A stretch of DNA of 64,000 nt, from the NCBI RefSeq assembly GCF_008086165.1, contig NZ_VSKL01000001.1, positions 372,001-436,000 on the forward strand. Reading direction: 5' to 3'. The position numbers were made by a program, and so were the translations under genes. Positions 37,583 to 47,637 of the stretch are shown here, piece by piece. This stretch comes from Algorimicrobium algoritergicola (GTDB lineage: Bacteria > Bacteroidota > Bacteroidia > Flavobacteriales > Flavobacteriaceae). Position 1 is the first letter of the stretch; every line of letters starts with the position of its first letter. The notes below the pieces were generated by a model, which saw only the letters and a list, made by a program, of their open reading frames with translations, searched no databases and had not been told where the DNA came from.

Positions 37583-40309
37583 ATGAGATCAATTCTTTCA
37601 ATTTTATTGTTGTTTTCCTGTGCCATAACCTTTGCACAAACAACAATTTCAGGAACAGTTGTGGATGGAAGTGAACAACCAATTCCGGGCGCAAATGTTA
37701 TAGTAGTAGGAACCGCAACCGGTACAATTACCGATTTTGATGGTGCTTTTACCCTTACAGTATCCCAAATTCCACCATTTACAATTCAAGCAAGTAGTGT
37801 TGGATTCGAATCTGCTTCAATAGAAGTAGCTTCCAGTAGCGATTCCATTAAACTAGTTCTTTCAGAAGGAACCGCTTTAGACGAAGTCGTTATTTCAGCT
37901 TCTAGAACACCAGAGCGTATTTTCGAGTCGCCAGTAACGGTTGAACGTTTCGGATTGAAAGAAATTAAAAACACGGCCTCTGCCGATTTTTATGGTGGTT
38001 TAGAAAACTTAAAAGGTGTTGATGTTAACACAAACAGTTTAACCTTCAAGTCTATTAACACAAGAGGTTTTGCTGCCTTCTCAAATACCCGATTTATGCA
38101 GTTAGTAGATGGAATGGATAATTCCACACCGGCTTTAAACTTCCCAATTGGAAATTTAGTGGGTATGACTGAAACCGATGTATTAAGTGTGGAATTATTA
38201 CCTGGAGCAGCTTCGGCACTTTATGGTGCTAACGCGTTTAATGGTATTTTATTTATGCGTAGTAAAAATCCATTTGACCATACTGGTATTAGTGGTTATG
38301 TAAAACAAGGAATCACTTCTCAAGATGCAGGTGGTGACAATAGCTATACAGATGTTGGTATTCGTATGGCTCATAAATTTTCAGATAAATTTGCTGCCAA
38401 AGTTAACTTTGGTTGGTTAAGCGGAACCGACTGGGTAGCCAATAATTATGCAGGAAAACCTGGGTCAGGTGCTACAAGAGCAGATGTTGATTATGACGGT
38501 TACAATATATATGGTGATGAAGTTTCTACAAACATTAGAGCTGCTTCTGGTGGTTTAGGTATCATTCCAAATGTTGTAGTAAGTAGAACGGGATATGAAG
38601 AGCGCGAATTAACAGATTACAATGCCGAAAGTATTAAAGCTGACTGGGGTTTATACTACAGACCATGGGCCAGCGATTTTGAAATTGCTTATGTTGGTAA
38701 AATTGGTACAGGTTCTACCCTCTATCAAGGAACAAACCGTTATAACATTGATAACTTTACACAACAACAACATAAAATAGAAGTTAGAAATGATAATTTC
38801 TTTGTAAGAGGTTATGTGGTAGCTGATAAAGCAGGTGATTCTTACGATATGGTATTTACAGGTATCAACATTAACCGTCAATGGAAAAGTGACGAAGATT
38901 GGTTTGGAGACTATATTAACACCTTTGCAGGAGCCACTTTAGGTGGTGCTTCTGAAGCACAAGCGCATCAAGCCGCTAGAGCTACAGCTGATAATGGACG
39001 CTTATTACCAGGAACACAAGCCTTTAAAAATGCTTTTGCTAGAGTAATTTCTAACCCGGATTTAACCGTAGGTTCGCGTTTTCAAGATGCATCTAAGTAT
39101 TACCATTCAGATGCTAACTATAACTTTAGTCATTTGGTTGATTTTGCTGAAATTCAAGTTGGTGGTTCATTCAGACAATACGACTTAAATTCTTCTGGAA
39201 CCATATACACGGATTTTGATGGCCCAATTCAGTACTCTGAATTTGGTGTTTACACGCAAATCCAAAAACAATTAGACTTAAACGAAAGTTTAAAGTTGAA
39301 ATTAACAGGATCATTACGTTATGATAAATCAGAATTATTTGAAGGCTTCTTATCTCCAAGAATCTCTGCTGGTTTTACAGTAAACGAAGACCATAATATT
39401 AGAGGATCTTTCCAAACAGGATTTAGAAATCCGTCAACACAAGATTTATTTATTGGTTTAGATGCTGGTCGTGCTGTTTTAGTTGGTTCAGCTGAATCTA
39501 ATTTAGATCGTGACGTTAGAACATACCCAATAACTGCAAGTGGACAATTATTAGGTCAAGGTTCATCAGCTGTTGTTACGGGACGAGATGCTTATGAAAA
39601 CTCATTTACATTAAACTCCGTACAAAATGGTGCACCTGTTGCTTCAGATGTAGATATTGTGAAGCCAGAACAAGTTACATCTATTGAAGTTGGATACCGT
39701 GGTAAAGTGAAACGTTTAGTTATTGATGCTAGTGTTTATTTTAACTCGTATTCAGATTTTATTTCAAATGAAACAGTAGTTGTTCCTTTATATGGAACAG
39801 TTGGAGACAACGCGCTATCATTATTAGCATTGCAAAACGGAGATTTCGAAGCGTATCAGACGTATACAAACTCGGATGCTAACATCGAATCTTATGGAGC
39901 TGCCATTGGTGTATCAACCAAAGTTTTCGGAAATTATGATTTAAGCGCAAACTATACGTTTACAAAACAAGAGTTTGACCAAACTAAATATCCAGATTTC
40001 AGAACAAGTTTTAACACACCAGAACACAAGGTGAAAATGTCTTTTGGAAACACGAATGTTATTAAGAATTTAGGATTTAATTTAGCATGGAGATGGAGTG
40101 ATTCTTACTTCTGGCAAGCAACATTTGGCGATGGTGATATTCCATCATTCCATACAGTAGATGCGCAGTTAAGCTATACCATTCCTAAATTTAAATCTGT
40201 AATTAAAGTAGGTGCTACCAATTTATTAGGTGACGAATATTACACCGCCATTGGTACGGGTAACATAGGGTCTATGTATTATGCCTCCATAGTAATTAAC
40301 AACTTATAA
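37583..40309 (+). CDS. TonB-dependent receptor with carboxypeptidase-regulatory-like domain
   Basis: 908 residues from ATG 37583 (MRSILSILLLFSC...TFAQ signal peptide); a TTG 20 codons upstream is not needed. A carboxypeptidase-regulatory-like domain (GTVVDGSEQPIPGANVIVVG) is at about 22-105. The plug is at about 115-240 (VDVNTNSLTFKSINTRGFA, VDGMDN, ALYGANAFNGILFMRSKNP), then the barrel. The last residues are ASIVINNL, so the terminal residue is Leu rather than the usual Phe. The SGNH lipoprotein gene follows after 94 bp on the same strand. The pair probably imports and processes a lipid or ester substrate; that is inference. Confidence 0.9.
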   Translation: MRSILSILLLFSCAITFAQTTISGTVVDGSEQPIPGANVIVVGTATGTITDFDGAFTLTVSQIPPFTIQASSVGFESASIEVASSSDSIKLVLSEGTALDEVVISASRTPERIFESPVTVERFGLKEIKNTASADFYGGLENLKGVDVNTNSLTFKSINTRGFAAFSNTRFMQLVDGMDNSTPALNFPIGNLVGMTETDVLSVELLPGAASALYGANAFNGILFMRSKNPFDHTGISGYVKQGITSQDAGGDNSYTDVGIRMAHKFSDKFAAKVNFGWLSGTDWVANNYAGKPGSGATRADVDYDGYNIYGDEVSTNIRAASGGLGIIPNVVVSRTGYEERELTDYNAESIKADWGLYYRPWASDFEIAYVGKIGTGSTLYQGTNRYNIDNFTQQQHKIEVRNDNFFVRGYVVADKAGDSYDMVFTGININRQWKSDEDWFGDYINTFAGATLGGASEAQAHQAARATADNGRLLPGTQAFKNAFARVISNPDLTVGSRFQDASKYYHSDANYNFSHLVDFAEIQVGGSFRQYDLNSSGTIYTDFDGPIQYSEFGVYTQIQKQLDLNESLKLKLTGSLRYDKSELFEGFLSPRISAGFTVNEDHNIRGSFQTGFRNPSTQDLFIGLDAGRAVLVGSAESNLDRDVRTYPITASGQLLGQGSSAVVTGRDAYENSFTLNSVQNGAPVASDVDIVKPEQVTSIEVGYRGKVKRLVIDASVYFNSYSDFISNETVVVPLYGTVGDNALSLLALQNGDFEAYQTYTNSDANIESYGAAIGVSTKVFGNYDLSANYTFTKQEFDQTKYPDFRTSFNTPEHKVKMSFGNTNVIKNLGFNLAWRWSDSYFWQATFGDGDIPSFHTVDAQLSYTIPKFKSVIKVGATNLLGDEYYTAIGTGNIGSMYYASIVINNL

Positions 40310-40403
40310 AATTATGAAACGAGCACGCTATATAGATTATCACCCAAGGGAATAATTAAAAGCGAACAGCATGTGACATTTAAAAAACAATAAAAACAAA
40401 CTC

Positions 40404-42038
40404 ATGAAAAAGATAACACGAGATTTCAAATATATTTGTCTACTAGCAGCAACCATAACGCTATCTGCTTGTAGTAGTGATGATGATGCATCATCCGATA
40501 TGGAGGCACCAAAACCAGCTTTAGTAACTGGTAATGCCGACTTTTCTAAATACATAGCTGTAGGTGCTTCATTTTCTGCAGGTTTTACAGACAATGCCTT
40601 ATTTGCTGCGGCCCAGAACAATTCATTTCCAAATTTGCTATCGCAAAAATTTGCTTTAGCAGGAGGCGGTTCATTTACACAACCATTAATGGCTGATAAC
40701 ATCGGTGGCTTATTATTTAATGGTGTTCTTGATCCAAATGGCCAATATAGACCACGATTGTTTTTTGATGGAGCAGGTCCAAGCGTTTTAAATGCAACAC
40801 CAACAACAGAAGCAACAAATGTACTTTCAGGATCATTTAATAACTATGGTATTCCTGGTTTAAAAAGTTTTCATTTGGGTGTAGCTGGATATGGTTTTGC
40901 TAACCCTTATTTTGGGAGAATGGCTTCTAATCCAATGGCAACAGTGCTTGGTGATGCTGCAGGACAAGCTCCAACGTTTTTTAGCTTATCAGAAATAGGT
41001 GGTAATGATGTTTTAAGTTATGCTATCTCTGGAGGAACAGGTGTAGACCAAACGGGAAATTTCGATCCATCTACTTACGGTCTTAATGATATCACAGACC
41101 CGAATGTATTTTCAGGTTCTTTTACTGCAGCTGTAAATGCTTTAATTGGGACTAACAATGCTAAAGGTGTTGTAACAAATGTACCTTATATAGCAACTTT
41201 AGCTCATTTTACAACGGTTCCTTATAACCCATTAGACCCTTCAGAAAATGCTGATTTTGCTGCTCAAGTTCCAACATTAAATAATGTGTTTGGTGCTTTA
41301 AATCCAATTTTTAACGCAGTAGACCCAAGTCGCGCTATTGTTTTTTCTGCTACAGAGCCAAGCCCTGTAGTACTTAAAGATGAAACGCTTACAGATATTT
41401 CGTCTATAATAACTACGCAATTACTGGCAAGCCCGACATTCCCTGCATTTATTGCACAATTTGGTTTACCACCAGCAGCTGCGCCGCTAGTAGCTGGTTT
41501 ATTAGGTCAAACATATGGTCAATCAAGACAAGCAACTCCAGCTGATTTATTTGTGCTACCAAGCAGTAGTATTATAGGTAAAGTCAATCAAGCTTATGCT
41601 GGTTTTTTAATAGGCCAAGGCTTATCAGCTGCTGTAGCAGGTCAATTTTCTGTAGAAGGTGTTACATTGCCATTAGCTGACAAATGGGTACTAATTCCTA
41701 GTGAGCAAGCAGCTATTACGGCGGCTACAGATGCATACAATGCTTCCATTCAAACTATAGCATCTGATAATGGTTTGGCACTTGTGGACTTCAAAGGCAT
41801 TTTAGAACAGGCTTCTACAACTGGATATCCTTCCGGGAACTATATTTACAATACAGCTTTAGTTAGAGGCGGTTTAGTAAGTTTAGATGGTGTGCATTTA
41901 ACAGCTAGAGGTTACGCTATTATAGCAAACGAAATGATGAAAGCTATTGATGCTACCTATGGTAGTAATTTTGAAGCGTCTGGAAACTTTATTGATCCAG
42001 GAACTTTACCAACCAATTACCCACCAAGTTTACGTTAA
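40404..42038 (+). CDS. SGNH/GDSL-type hydrolase lipoprotein
   Basis: 544 residues. The signal ends LSACSSDDDAS: an acylated Cys with Ser-Ser-Asp-Asp-Asp after it, like surface-export signals of Flavobacteriaceae lipoproteins. Block I is IAVGASFSAGF, keeping the nucleophile Ser but with Ala for the Asp of GDSL; block II Gly is in NYGIPGLKS; block III is EIGGNDVLS (the N of SGNH); block V is DGVHLTARGYAIIANEM, with the catalytic Asp and His. It should be an esterase or lipase at the cell surface. It lies 94 bp after a TonB receptor and before a terminator, so the two form a transcription unit. Confidence 0.88.
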   Translation: MKKITRDFKYICLLAATITLSACSSDDDASSDMEAPKPALVTGNADFSKYIAVGASFSAGFTDNALFAAAQNNSFPNLLSQKFALAGGGSFTQPLMADNIGGLLFNGVLDPNGQYRPRLFFDGAGPSVLNATPTTEATNVLSGSFNNYGIPGLKSFHLGVAGYGFANPYFGRMASNPMATVLGDAAGQAPTFFSLSEIGGNDVLSYAISGGTGVDQTGNFDPSTYGLNDITDPNVFSGSFTAAVNALIGTNNAKGVVTNVPYIATLAHFTTVPYNPLDPSENADFAAQVPTLNNVFGALNPIFNAVDPSRAIVFSATEPSPVVLKDETLTDISSIITTQLLASPTFPAFIAQFGLPPAAAPLVAGLLGQTYGQSRQATPADLFVLPSSSIIGKVNQAYAGFLIGQGLSAAVAGQFSVEGVTLPLADKWVLIPSEQAAITAATDAYNASIQTIASDNGLALVDFKGILEQASTTGYPSGNYIYNTALVRGGLVSLDGVHLTARGYAIIANEMMKAIDATYGSNFEASGNFIDPGTLPTNYPPSLR

Positions 42039-42060
42039 AAACAGTTGTTTTTATAGAATT

Positions 42061-42089
42061 AAAAAAGCCCTCAAATAGAGGGCTTTTTT
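42061..42089 (+). terminator. Intrinsic terminator after the SGNH lipoprotein
   Basis: A 12-bp stem (AAAAAAGCCCTC with GAGGGCTTTTTT) around a short loop, with the T-run forming the 3' arm. It lies 22 bp past the stop and before the atpD promoter. Confidence 0.9.
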
Positions 42090-42139
42090 AATGTCAAAAA
42101 AAGCCGAAATTTTTAATATGGTTTTTAAATTAAAACCCA

Positions 42140-42147
42140 TATATTTG
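42140..42147 (+). promoter_or_regulatory. Putative -7 element for atpD-atpC
   Basis: TATATTTG, a full TAnnTTTG match 62 bp upstream of the atpD ATG. No TTG is found at -33. Confidence 0.5.
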
Positions 42148-42205
42148 CAGCGCGAAAACAGTAGGTGTTTTCAGTGAATTAAATTGCATAATATTAAACA
42201 CATAA

Positions 42206-43717
<1,512 letters not shown>

Positions 43718-43726
43718 ATCTAGTAT

Positions 43727-43784
43727 GCAGTTTGCAGTAGCAGTTTGCAGTAGCAACTGATTGCTGAATCCTGAATACTGAATA
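43727..43784 (+). repeat. Short tandem repeats in the atpD-atpC spacer
   Basis: Two perfect 13-bp copies of GCAGTTTGCAGTA (43727-43752), followed by three copies of a 7-mer CTGAAT[C/A] (43764-43784). They fill most of the 77-bp spacer and end 10 bp before the atpC ATG. Confidence 0.85.
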
Positions 43785-43794
43785 CTTATAAAAT

Positions 43795-44088
43795 ATGTAT
43801 TTAGAAATTGTATCGCCAGAGGCAACGTTATTTAGTTCGGAAGTGGATTCTGTTATAGCACCTGGTGTTGATGGTGAATTCCAATTGTTAAACAATCACG
43901 CGCCTATTGTATCTGTTTTAACTGAAGGCACGATTAGAATTAATACGCACTCCCAAAGCCATTTGGTTTTTGATGAGTTGCACGGTTCTATTATTCCACA
44001 TAACGATGACAAGAAGGTATTGACAGTTGTAATCAATTCTGGAACACTTGAAATGAAAGATAATAAAGTGATTATTTTAGCAGATTAA
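43795..44088 (+). CDS. atpC: F1F0 ATP synthase subunit epsilon, short form
   Basis: 97 residues, against about 130-140 for typical bacterial epsilon. The N-terminal beta-sandwich is complete (MYLEIVSPEATLFSSEVDSVIAPGVDGEFQLL, in parts; NNHAPIVSVL; a final KVIILAD). The C-terminal two-helix domain that inhibits ATP hydrolysis is absent. The protein should still couple gamma to the c-ring. It is cotranscribed with atpD and followed by a strong terminator. Short epsilons are known in other Bacteroidota. Confidence 0.92.
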   Translation: MYLEIVSPEATLFSSEVDSVIAPGVDGEFQLLNNHAPIVSVLTEGTIRINTHSQSHLVFDELHGSIIPHNDDKKVLTVVINSGTLEMKDNKVIILAD

Positions 44089-44113
44089 CAGCTAAATAAT
44101 TAAAGATATATTC

Positions 44114-44147
44114 AAAAAGACCTTACGTTATGTAAGGTCTTTTTTTT
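44114..44147 (+). terminator. Intrinsic terminator after atpC
   Basis: A perfect 13-bp stem (AAAAAGACCTTAC with its complement) around a 5-nt loop, ending in a long T-run. It lies 25 bp past the atpC stop. Confidence 0.92.
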
Positions 44148-44393
44148 GGTTTAAAATTATTTTTACACTTAAATGAGTTCCACTTGTTTATTAAGTATCA
44201 AGCAGACCTGTTGTTTATTTAAAAAAGGACAACTTACAACCCACGAACAAATAGTATTTTCACCCATATACTAACTATGGAGTATCCATGGAGTATCCAT
44301 GGAGTATCCATGGCTTACCTAACCAGCAATGCATAAGCATAATTTAGCAAGTTTCGTGTATTATGATCTAACGCTAGCAAAAGAGATTATTAG
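44148..44393. other. Intergenic stretch between atpC and the symporter gene
   Basis: About 245 bp between the atpC terminator and the converging symporter stop, within a 305-bp gene-free gap. No ORF, RNA or promoter consensus is recognised. Its only visible feature is the 11-bp tandem repeat at 44281-44313. Confidence 0.6.
44281..44313. repeat. Three tandem 11-bp repeats
   Basis: Three perfect copies of AGTATCCATGG. Each junction makes the palindrome CCATGG and the inverted repeat ATGGA-GTA-TCCAT, so the array is a chain of overlapping dyads that could form hairpins on either strand. Confidence 0.9.
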
Positions 44394-46205
44394 TTATAAA
44401 ACATTCACTTTAATCTTCTTCCAAAGTTTCATAAGAATAAATCCGAAAATGATTGCTGCTCCTGTTAGCAAAAGGGCATGGAGATAATCACCATAAATAA
44501 AATACCCTGTTGCAAACATGACACTGTAAATCATGGCACAGCCCACTAACATAGCTAAAATGCCTGATGGTACACTCCACCCTTCTTTCGTATCCACTAG
44601 TTCCACATTATCAGCACGTGCTTCATGAACCACTTTATTCCAACCTGGACCTCCTGGTTGAATTTTCTTATAAAATTTCTGTAATACTGTTTTGCTTTCT
44701 GCTTGCGTTAAGAATGTTACCGCAACCCATACGATAGTCGTTACTAAAACAATCATGGGGAATTTTGCCCATCCTGGCATGAGTGCATCATCACCAAAAC
44801 AATAGGTTCCGAAATCTGTAAAATTCAAGATAATAGAAACAAATCCGGATACAAACATAGCCGAAATTTCGCTCCATGCATTTATGCGCCACCAAAACCA
44901 CCGTAAAATAAAAATCAAACCAGTTCCAGCTCCAAACATTAAAATAATATCAAATAGTTGTAAAGCATTTGTTAGGACCAATGCTAATAACGCACTGCAA
45001 ACCATTAAAACAATGGTCGCAATTCGACCTACAGACACCAATTGTTTTTCAGAAGCATCTGGATTAATTTGCTGTTTGTAATAATCGTTTACTATATAGG
45101 ATGCACCCCAATTCAAGTGTGTCGAAATCGTACTCATATAAGCAGCAACCAACGATGCTAATACCAAACCTAATAAACCACTTGGCAACTTGGTAAGCAT
45201 AGCCGAATAGGCTAAATCGTGACCTAATTTATCCTCTGCTACCAAAGGGAATGCTTCCTGAATACTCGCTATATCCGGAAAGACAACCAATGATGCCAAG
45301 GCCACAATAATCCAAGGCCAAGGACGTAAAGCATAATGCATAATATTAAAAAAGAAGGTTGCTCCAATGGCATGATTTTCATTTTTTGCCGCCAACATAC
45401 GTTGGGCAATGTAACCACCACCTCCAGGTTCCGCTCCTGGATACCAAGAGCTCCACCATTGTACGGCTAACGGAATAATCAATAAAGTAATGAGCGCTTC
45501 AGTATTCGTAAAGTCTGGTAGGATATTTAATTTATCTGCTACATTTTCATGCTGCAACATGGCTTCCAATCCACCTACTTCAGGTAAACCAACTAAATAA
45601 TAGGCAGCACCTAAAGCACCAGCCATAGCCGTAAAGAATAAAATAAAATCTGTGTAAACAACACCTTTAAAACCACCCAAGGCACTAAAAATAACGGTTA
45701 TGGTTCCAGCATATATAACGGTTTCCCAAGGTTGTAAGCCCAACATAATAGCACCAATTTTAATGGCTGCTAAGGTTACGGCCGACATGGCTAAAATATT
45801 AAAGATAATTCCTAAATAAATAGCGCGAAAAGCTCGTAAAAAACGCGCTGGTTTTCCACCATAGCGCAATTCATAAAACTCGATATCTGTATTGACTTCA
45901 GACTTTCGCCACAACTTCGCATATACAAATACGGTTAGTAACCCTGTTAGCAGAAAAGCCCACCAAACCCAGTTTCCAGAAACCCCATTGGTTCTCACAA
46001 TATCGGTTACTAAATTGGGCGTATCAGTAGAAAACGTAGTTGCTACCATAGAAACCCCTAAAAGCCACCAAGGCATATTTCGTCCTGATAAAAAATACTC
46101 GGAAGCAGATTTTCCAGATTGTTTGGAAACGTAAATTCCTATAAAAAGCGTAATTGCAAAAAATATAATAATTAAAGAGACATCAAGTACAGATAATTCT
46201 ACCAT
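44394..46205 (-). CDS. Sodium:solute symporter family protein
   Basis: 603 residues, with about 13-14 transmembrane helices and no signal peptide. It is of the SSS/SGLT family: SASEYFLSGRNMPWWLLGVSMVATTFS contains the family signature region and the sodium-site SMVATTFS; GGFKGVVYTDF and the later WGASYIVNDYY also fit. It imports a solute (sugar, amino acid or organic acid) with Na+, but the substrate cannot be read from sequence. It lies 38 bp downstream of umuD on the same strand and may be read from the same transcript. Confidence 0.9.
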   Translation of the reverse strand: MVELSVLDVSLIIIFFAITLFIGIYVSKQSGKSASEYFLSGRNMPWWLLGVSMVATTFSTDTPNLVTDIVRTNGVSGNWVWWAFLLTGLLTVFVYAKLWRKSEVNTDIEFYELRYGGKPARFLRAFRAIYLGIIFNILAMSAVTLAAIKIGAIMLGLQPWETVIYAGTITVIFSALGGFKGVVYTDFILFFTAMAGALGAAYYLVGLPEVGGLEAMLQHENVADKLNILPDFTNTEALITLLIIPLAVQWWSSWYPGAEPGGGGYIAQRMLAAKNENHAIGATFFFNIMHYALRPWPWIIVALASLVVFPDIASIQEAFPLVAEDKLGHDLAYSAMLTKLPSGLLGLVLASLVAAYMSTISTHLNWGASYIVNDYYKQQINPDASEKQLVSVGRIATIVLMVCSALLALVLTNALQLFDIILMFGAGTGLIFILRWFWWRINAWSEISAMFVSGFVSIILNFTDFGTYCFGDDALMPGWAKFPMIVLVTTIVWVAVTFLTQAESKTVLQKFYKKIQPGGPGWNKVVHEARADNVELVDTKEGWSVPSGILAMLVGCAMIYSVMFATGYFIYGDYLHALLLTGAAIIFGFILMKLWKKIKVNVL

Positions 46206-46243
46206 AAATCGTGACCGTTTTTCTTTGGAATAGTTAGGCTAAC

Positions 46244-46684
46244 TTAAACTTTTTTAATCACATTGGTAACAATACCCCAAATAACAAAATCGTTTTCTTC
46301 CGTAATTTTTATAGGTTGATACATGGCATTTTCTGGTTGTAACCAAACACCATCTTTTTCAACGCGTAGGCGTTTCACCGTAAATTCACCATCTAAAAAA
46401 CAAACAGCAATACGGTTATTGATAGGCTCTAAACTTCTATCTATAACTAATAAATCATTATCATCTAAACCAGCATCAATCATACTCTGCCCTGAAACGC
46501 GCGCATAGAATGTGGTCATTTTATTTTTAACCAACATGTTGTCTAATGACAAACGTTCTTCATTAAAATCTTCAACTGGCGCAGGAAATCCTGCCGAAAT
46601 TCCTGTATCAACAAAAACAGCTCCTGTATTCACAGATAAATCAGGTGTAAAGAAAGTCAAGGGATTGGCGGTTTGAAGTCTCAT
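46244..46684 (-). CDS. umuD: UmuD-like self-cleaving S24 peptidase, no adjacent umuC
   Basis: 146 residues, typical UmuD length. It has the LexA/UmuD peptidase fold: cleavage site Ala31-Gly32 in ISAGFPAP, nucleophile Ser67 in GQSMIDAG, and general-base Lys104 in DGEFTVKRL. After RecA-stimulated self-cleavage, UmuD' normally joins UmuC as polymerase V. No DNA-binding domain is present, which separates it from LexA. The downstream gene is a sodium symporter, not umuC, and no umuC is in the window. The 206-bp upstream gap has no recognised SOS box. Confidence 0.88.
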   Translation of the reverse strand: MRLQTANPLTFFTPDLSVNTGAVFVDTGISAGFPAPVEDFNEERLSLDNMLVKNKMTTFYARVSGQSMIDAGLDDNDLLVIDRSLEPINNRIAVCFLDGEFTVKRLRVEKDGVWLQPENAMYQPIKITEENDFVIWGIVTNVIKKV

Positions 46685-46890
46685 GGTTTTGGTTTTGAAT
46701 TATTTATGTCATGCAATAATTTGAATTTGATATGTGAGGGAATCATATACTAGATTTCATCAAAATAACGCCATTCAAGTGTCTGCGGTATAAATCTAAC
46801 ATTTAAATATGAAATGACATCCAATTATTTAATTACATGCAAATAAATTTAGTGGAATATCTCTTTTACGAGAAATTTAATCCCATAAAA

Positions 46891-47097
46891 TCAATCCGGA
46901 ACATATTCCAAAATATCAGCTGGTTGGCAATCCAAGGTTTTACAAATAGCTTCTAAAGTAGAAAACCGGATGGCTCGTGCTTTTCCTGTTTTTAAAATAG
47001 ACAGGTTAGCTGTGGTAATACCAATATGTTCGGCTAGTTCGTAGCTTTTCATTCGGCGCTTTTCTAATTGCACATCTAAATTTATGAGTATGGCCAT
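46891..47097 (-). CDS. XRE/Cro-type HTH regulator, YozG-like
   Basis: 68 residues, almost entirely one helix-turn-helix domain: KSYELAEHIGITTANLSILKTGKARAIRFSTLEAICKTLDC (in parts) has the helices and turn of small Cro/XRE proteins such as YozG. It starts 2 bp after the stop of a DUF2975 membrane protein, a pairing seen widely in bacteria. It is the last gene of a three-gene operon whose promoter carries two matching 17-bp operators, so autorepression is the simplest model. Confidence 0.85.
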   Translation of the reverse strand: MAILINLDVQLEKRRMKSYELAEHIGITTANLSILKTGKARAIRFSTLEAICKTLDCQPADILEYVPD

Positions 47098-47099
47098 AA

Positions 47100-47606
47100 T
47101 TATATACTTAATTCGCTGTCTTGTTGTGCCTGTTTGGCAATTTTGAATGCTTCGCTTAAAACCATAAAAAACAAGCCCAAACTCATAATTAATAAATAAG
47201 GACTCAAGCCCAAAGTAAATTCTATTTTACTAGTAAAAACAATTCTTATAATAAAAATACCTATCATACTAGCGATACTTAATCCAATTAAAATTTTTCC
47301 CATTTTATTGTAAGTTTCTATAACATAACTATCAAATGGTTTTCGCTGTTGAAAAAGTCGCAAGGATTTACGAAATAAAAATACAACGTAAATAAAACCG
47401 CAAATAATGCCATAACCAACTATAATAAAAAGTTGTTTTTGCCACACAGGTGCTTCTGTTTCCATTCCTGCAAATCGGGTTAATTCTAATATTTCCGTAT
47501 TAAAAAACATATAAATACTGAATGCAAATCCTAAAATTAAAATAGGAAGACAACTCAAAATCCAAATAAAATCAATTACTGTTTTTAAAATTATTAGTTT
47601 TCTCAT
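47100..47606 (-). CDS. DUF2975 domain-containing membrane protein
   Basis: 168 residues with four transmembrane segments at about 10-32, 57-77, 105-128 and 136-156. The loop FRKSLRLFQQRKPFDSYVIETYNKMGKILIG is typical of DUF2975. These proteins are encoded next to small XRE regulators, as here (2 bp spacing). The function is unknown; a membrane sensor that controls or is controlled by the HTH protein is inference. A paralogue-like gene lies 31 bp upstream. Confidence 0.82.
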   Translation of the reverse strand: MRKLIILKTVIDFIWILSCLPILILGFAFSIYMFFNTEILELTRFAGMETEAPVWQKQLFIIVGYGIICGFIYVVFLFRKSLRLFQQRKPFDSYVIETYNKMGKILIGLSIASMIGIFIIRIVFTSKIEFTLGLSPYLLIMSLGLFFMVLSEAFKIAKQAQQDSELSI

Positions 47607-47637
47607 AACTCAAATATTATTGATTTTTTATTATTCA

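Noticed and set aside
40340-40702. 120-codon minus-strand ORF opposite the SGNH lipoprotein start
   Set aside because: Covers the upstream spacer and signal peptide of a clear gene; no motifs.
44281-44313. CRISPR array
   Set aside because: Units are 11 bp, contiguous, without spacers, and no cas gene is near.
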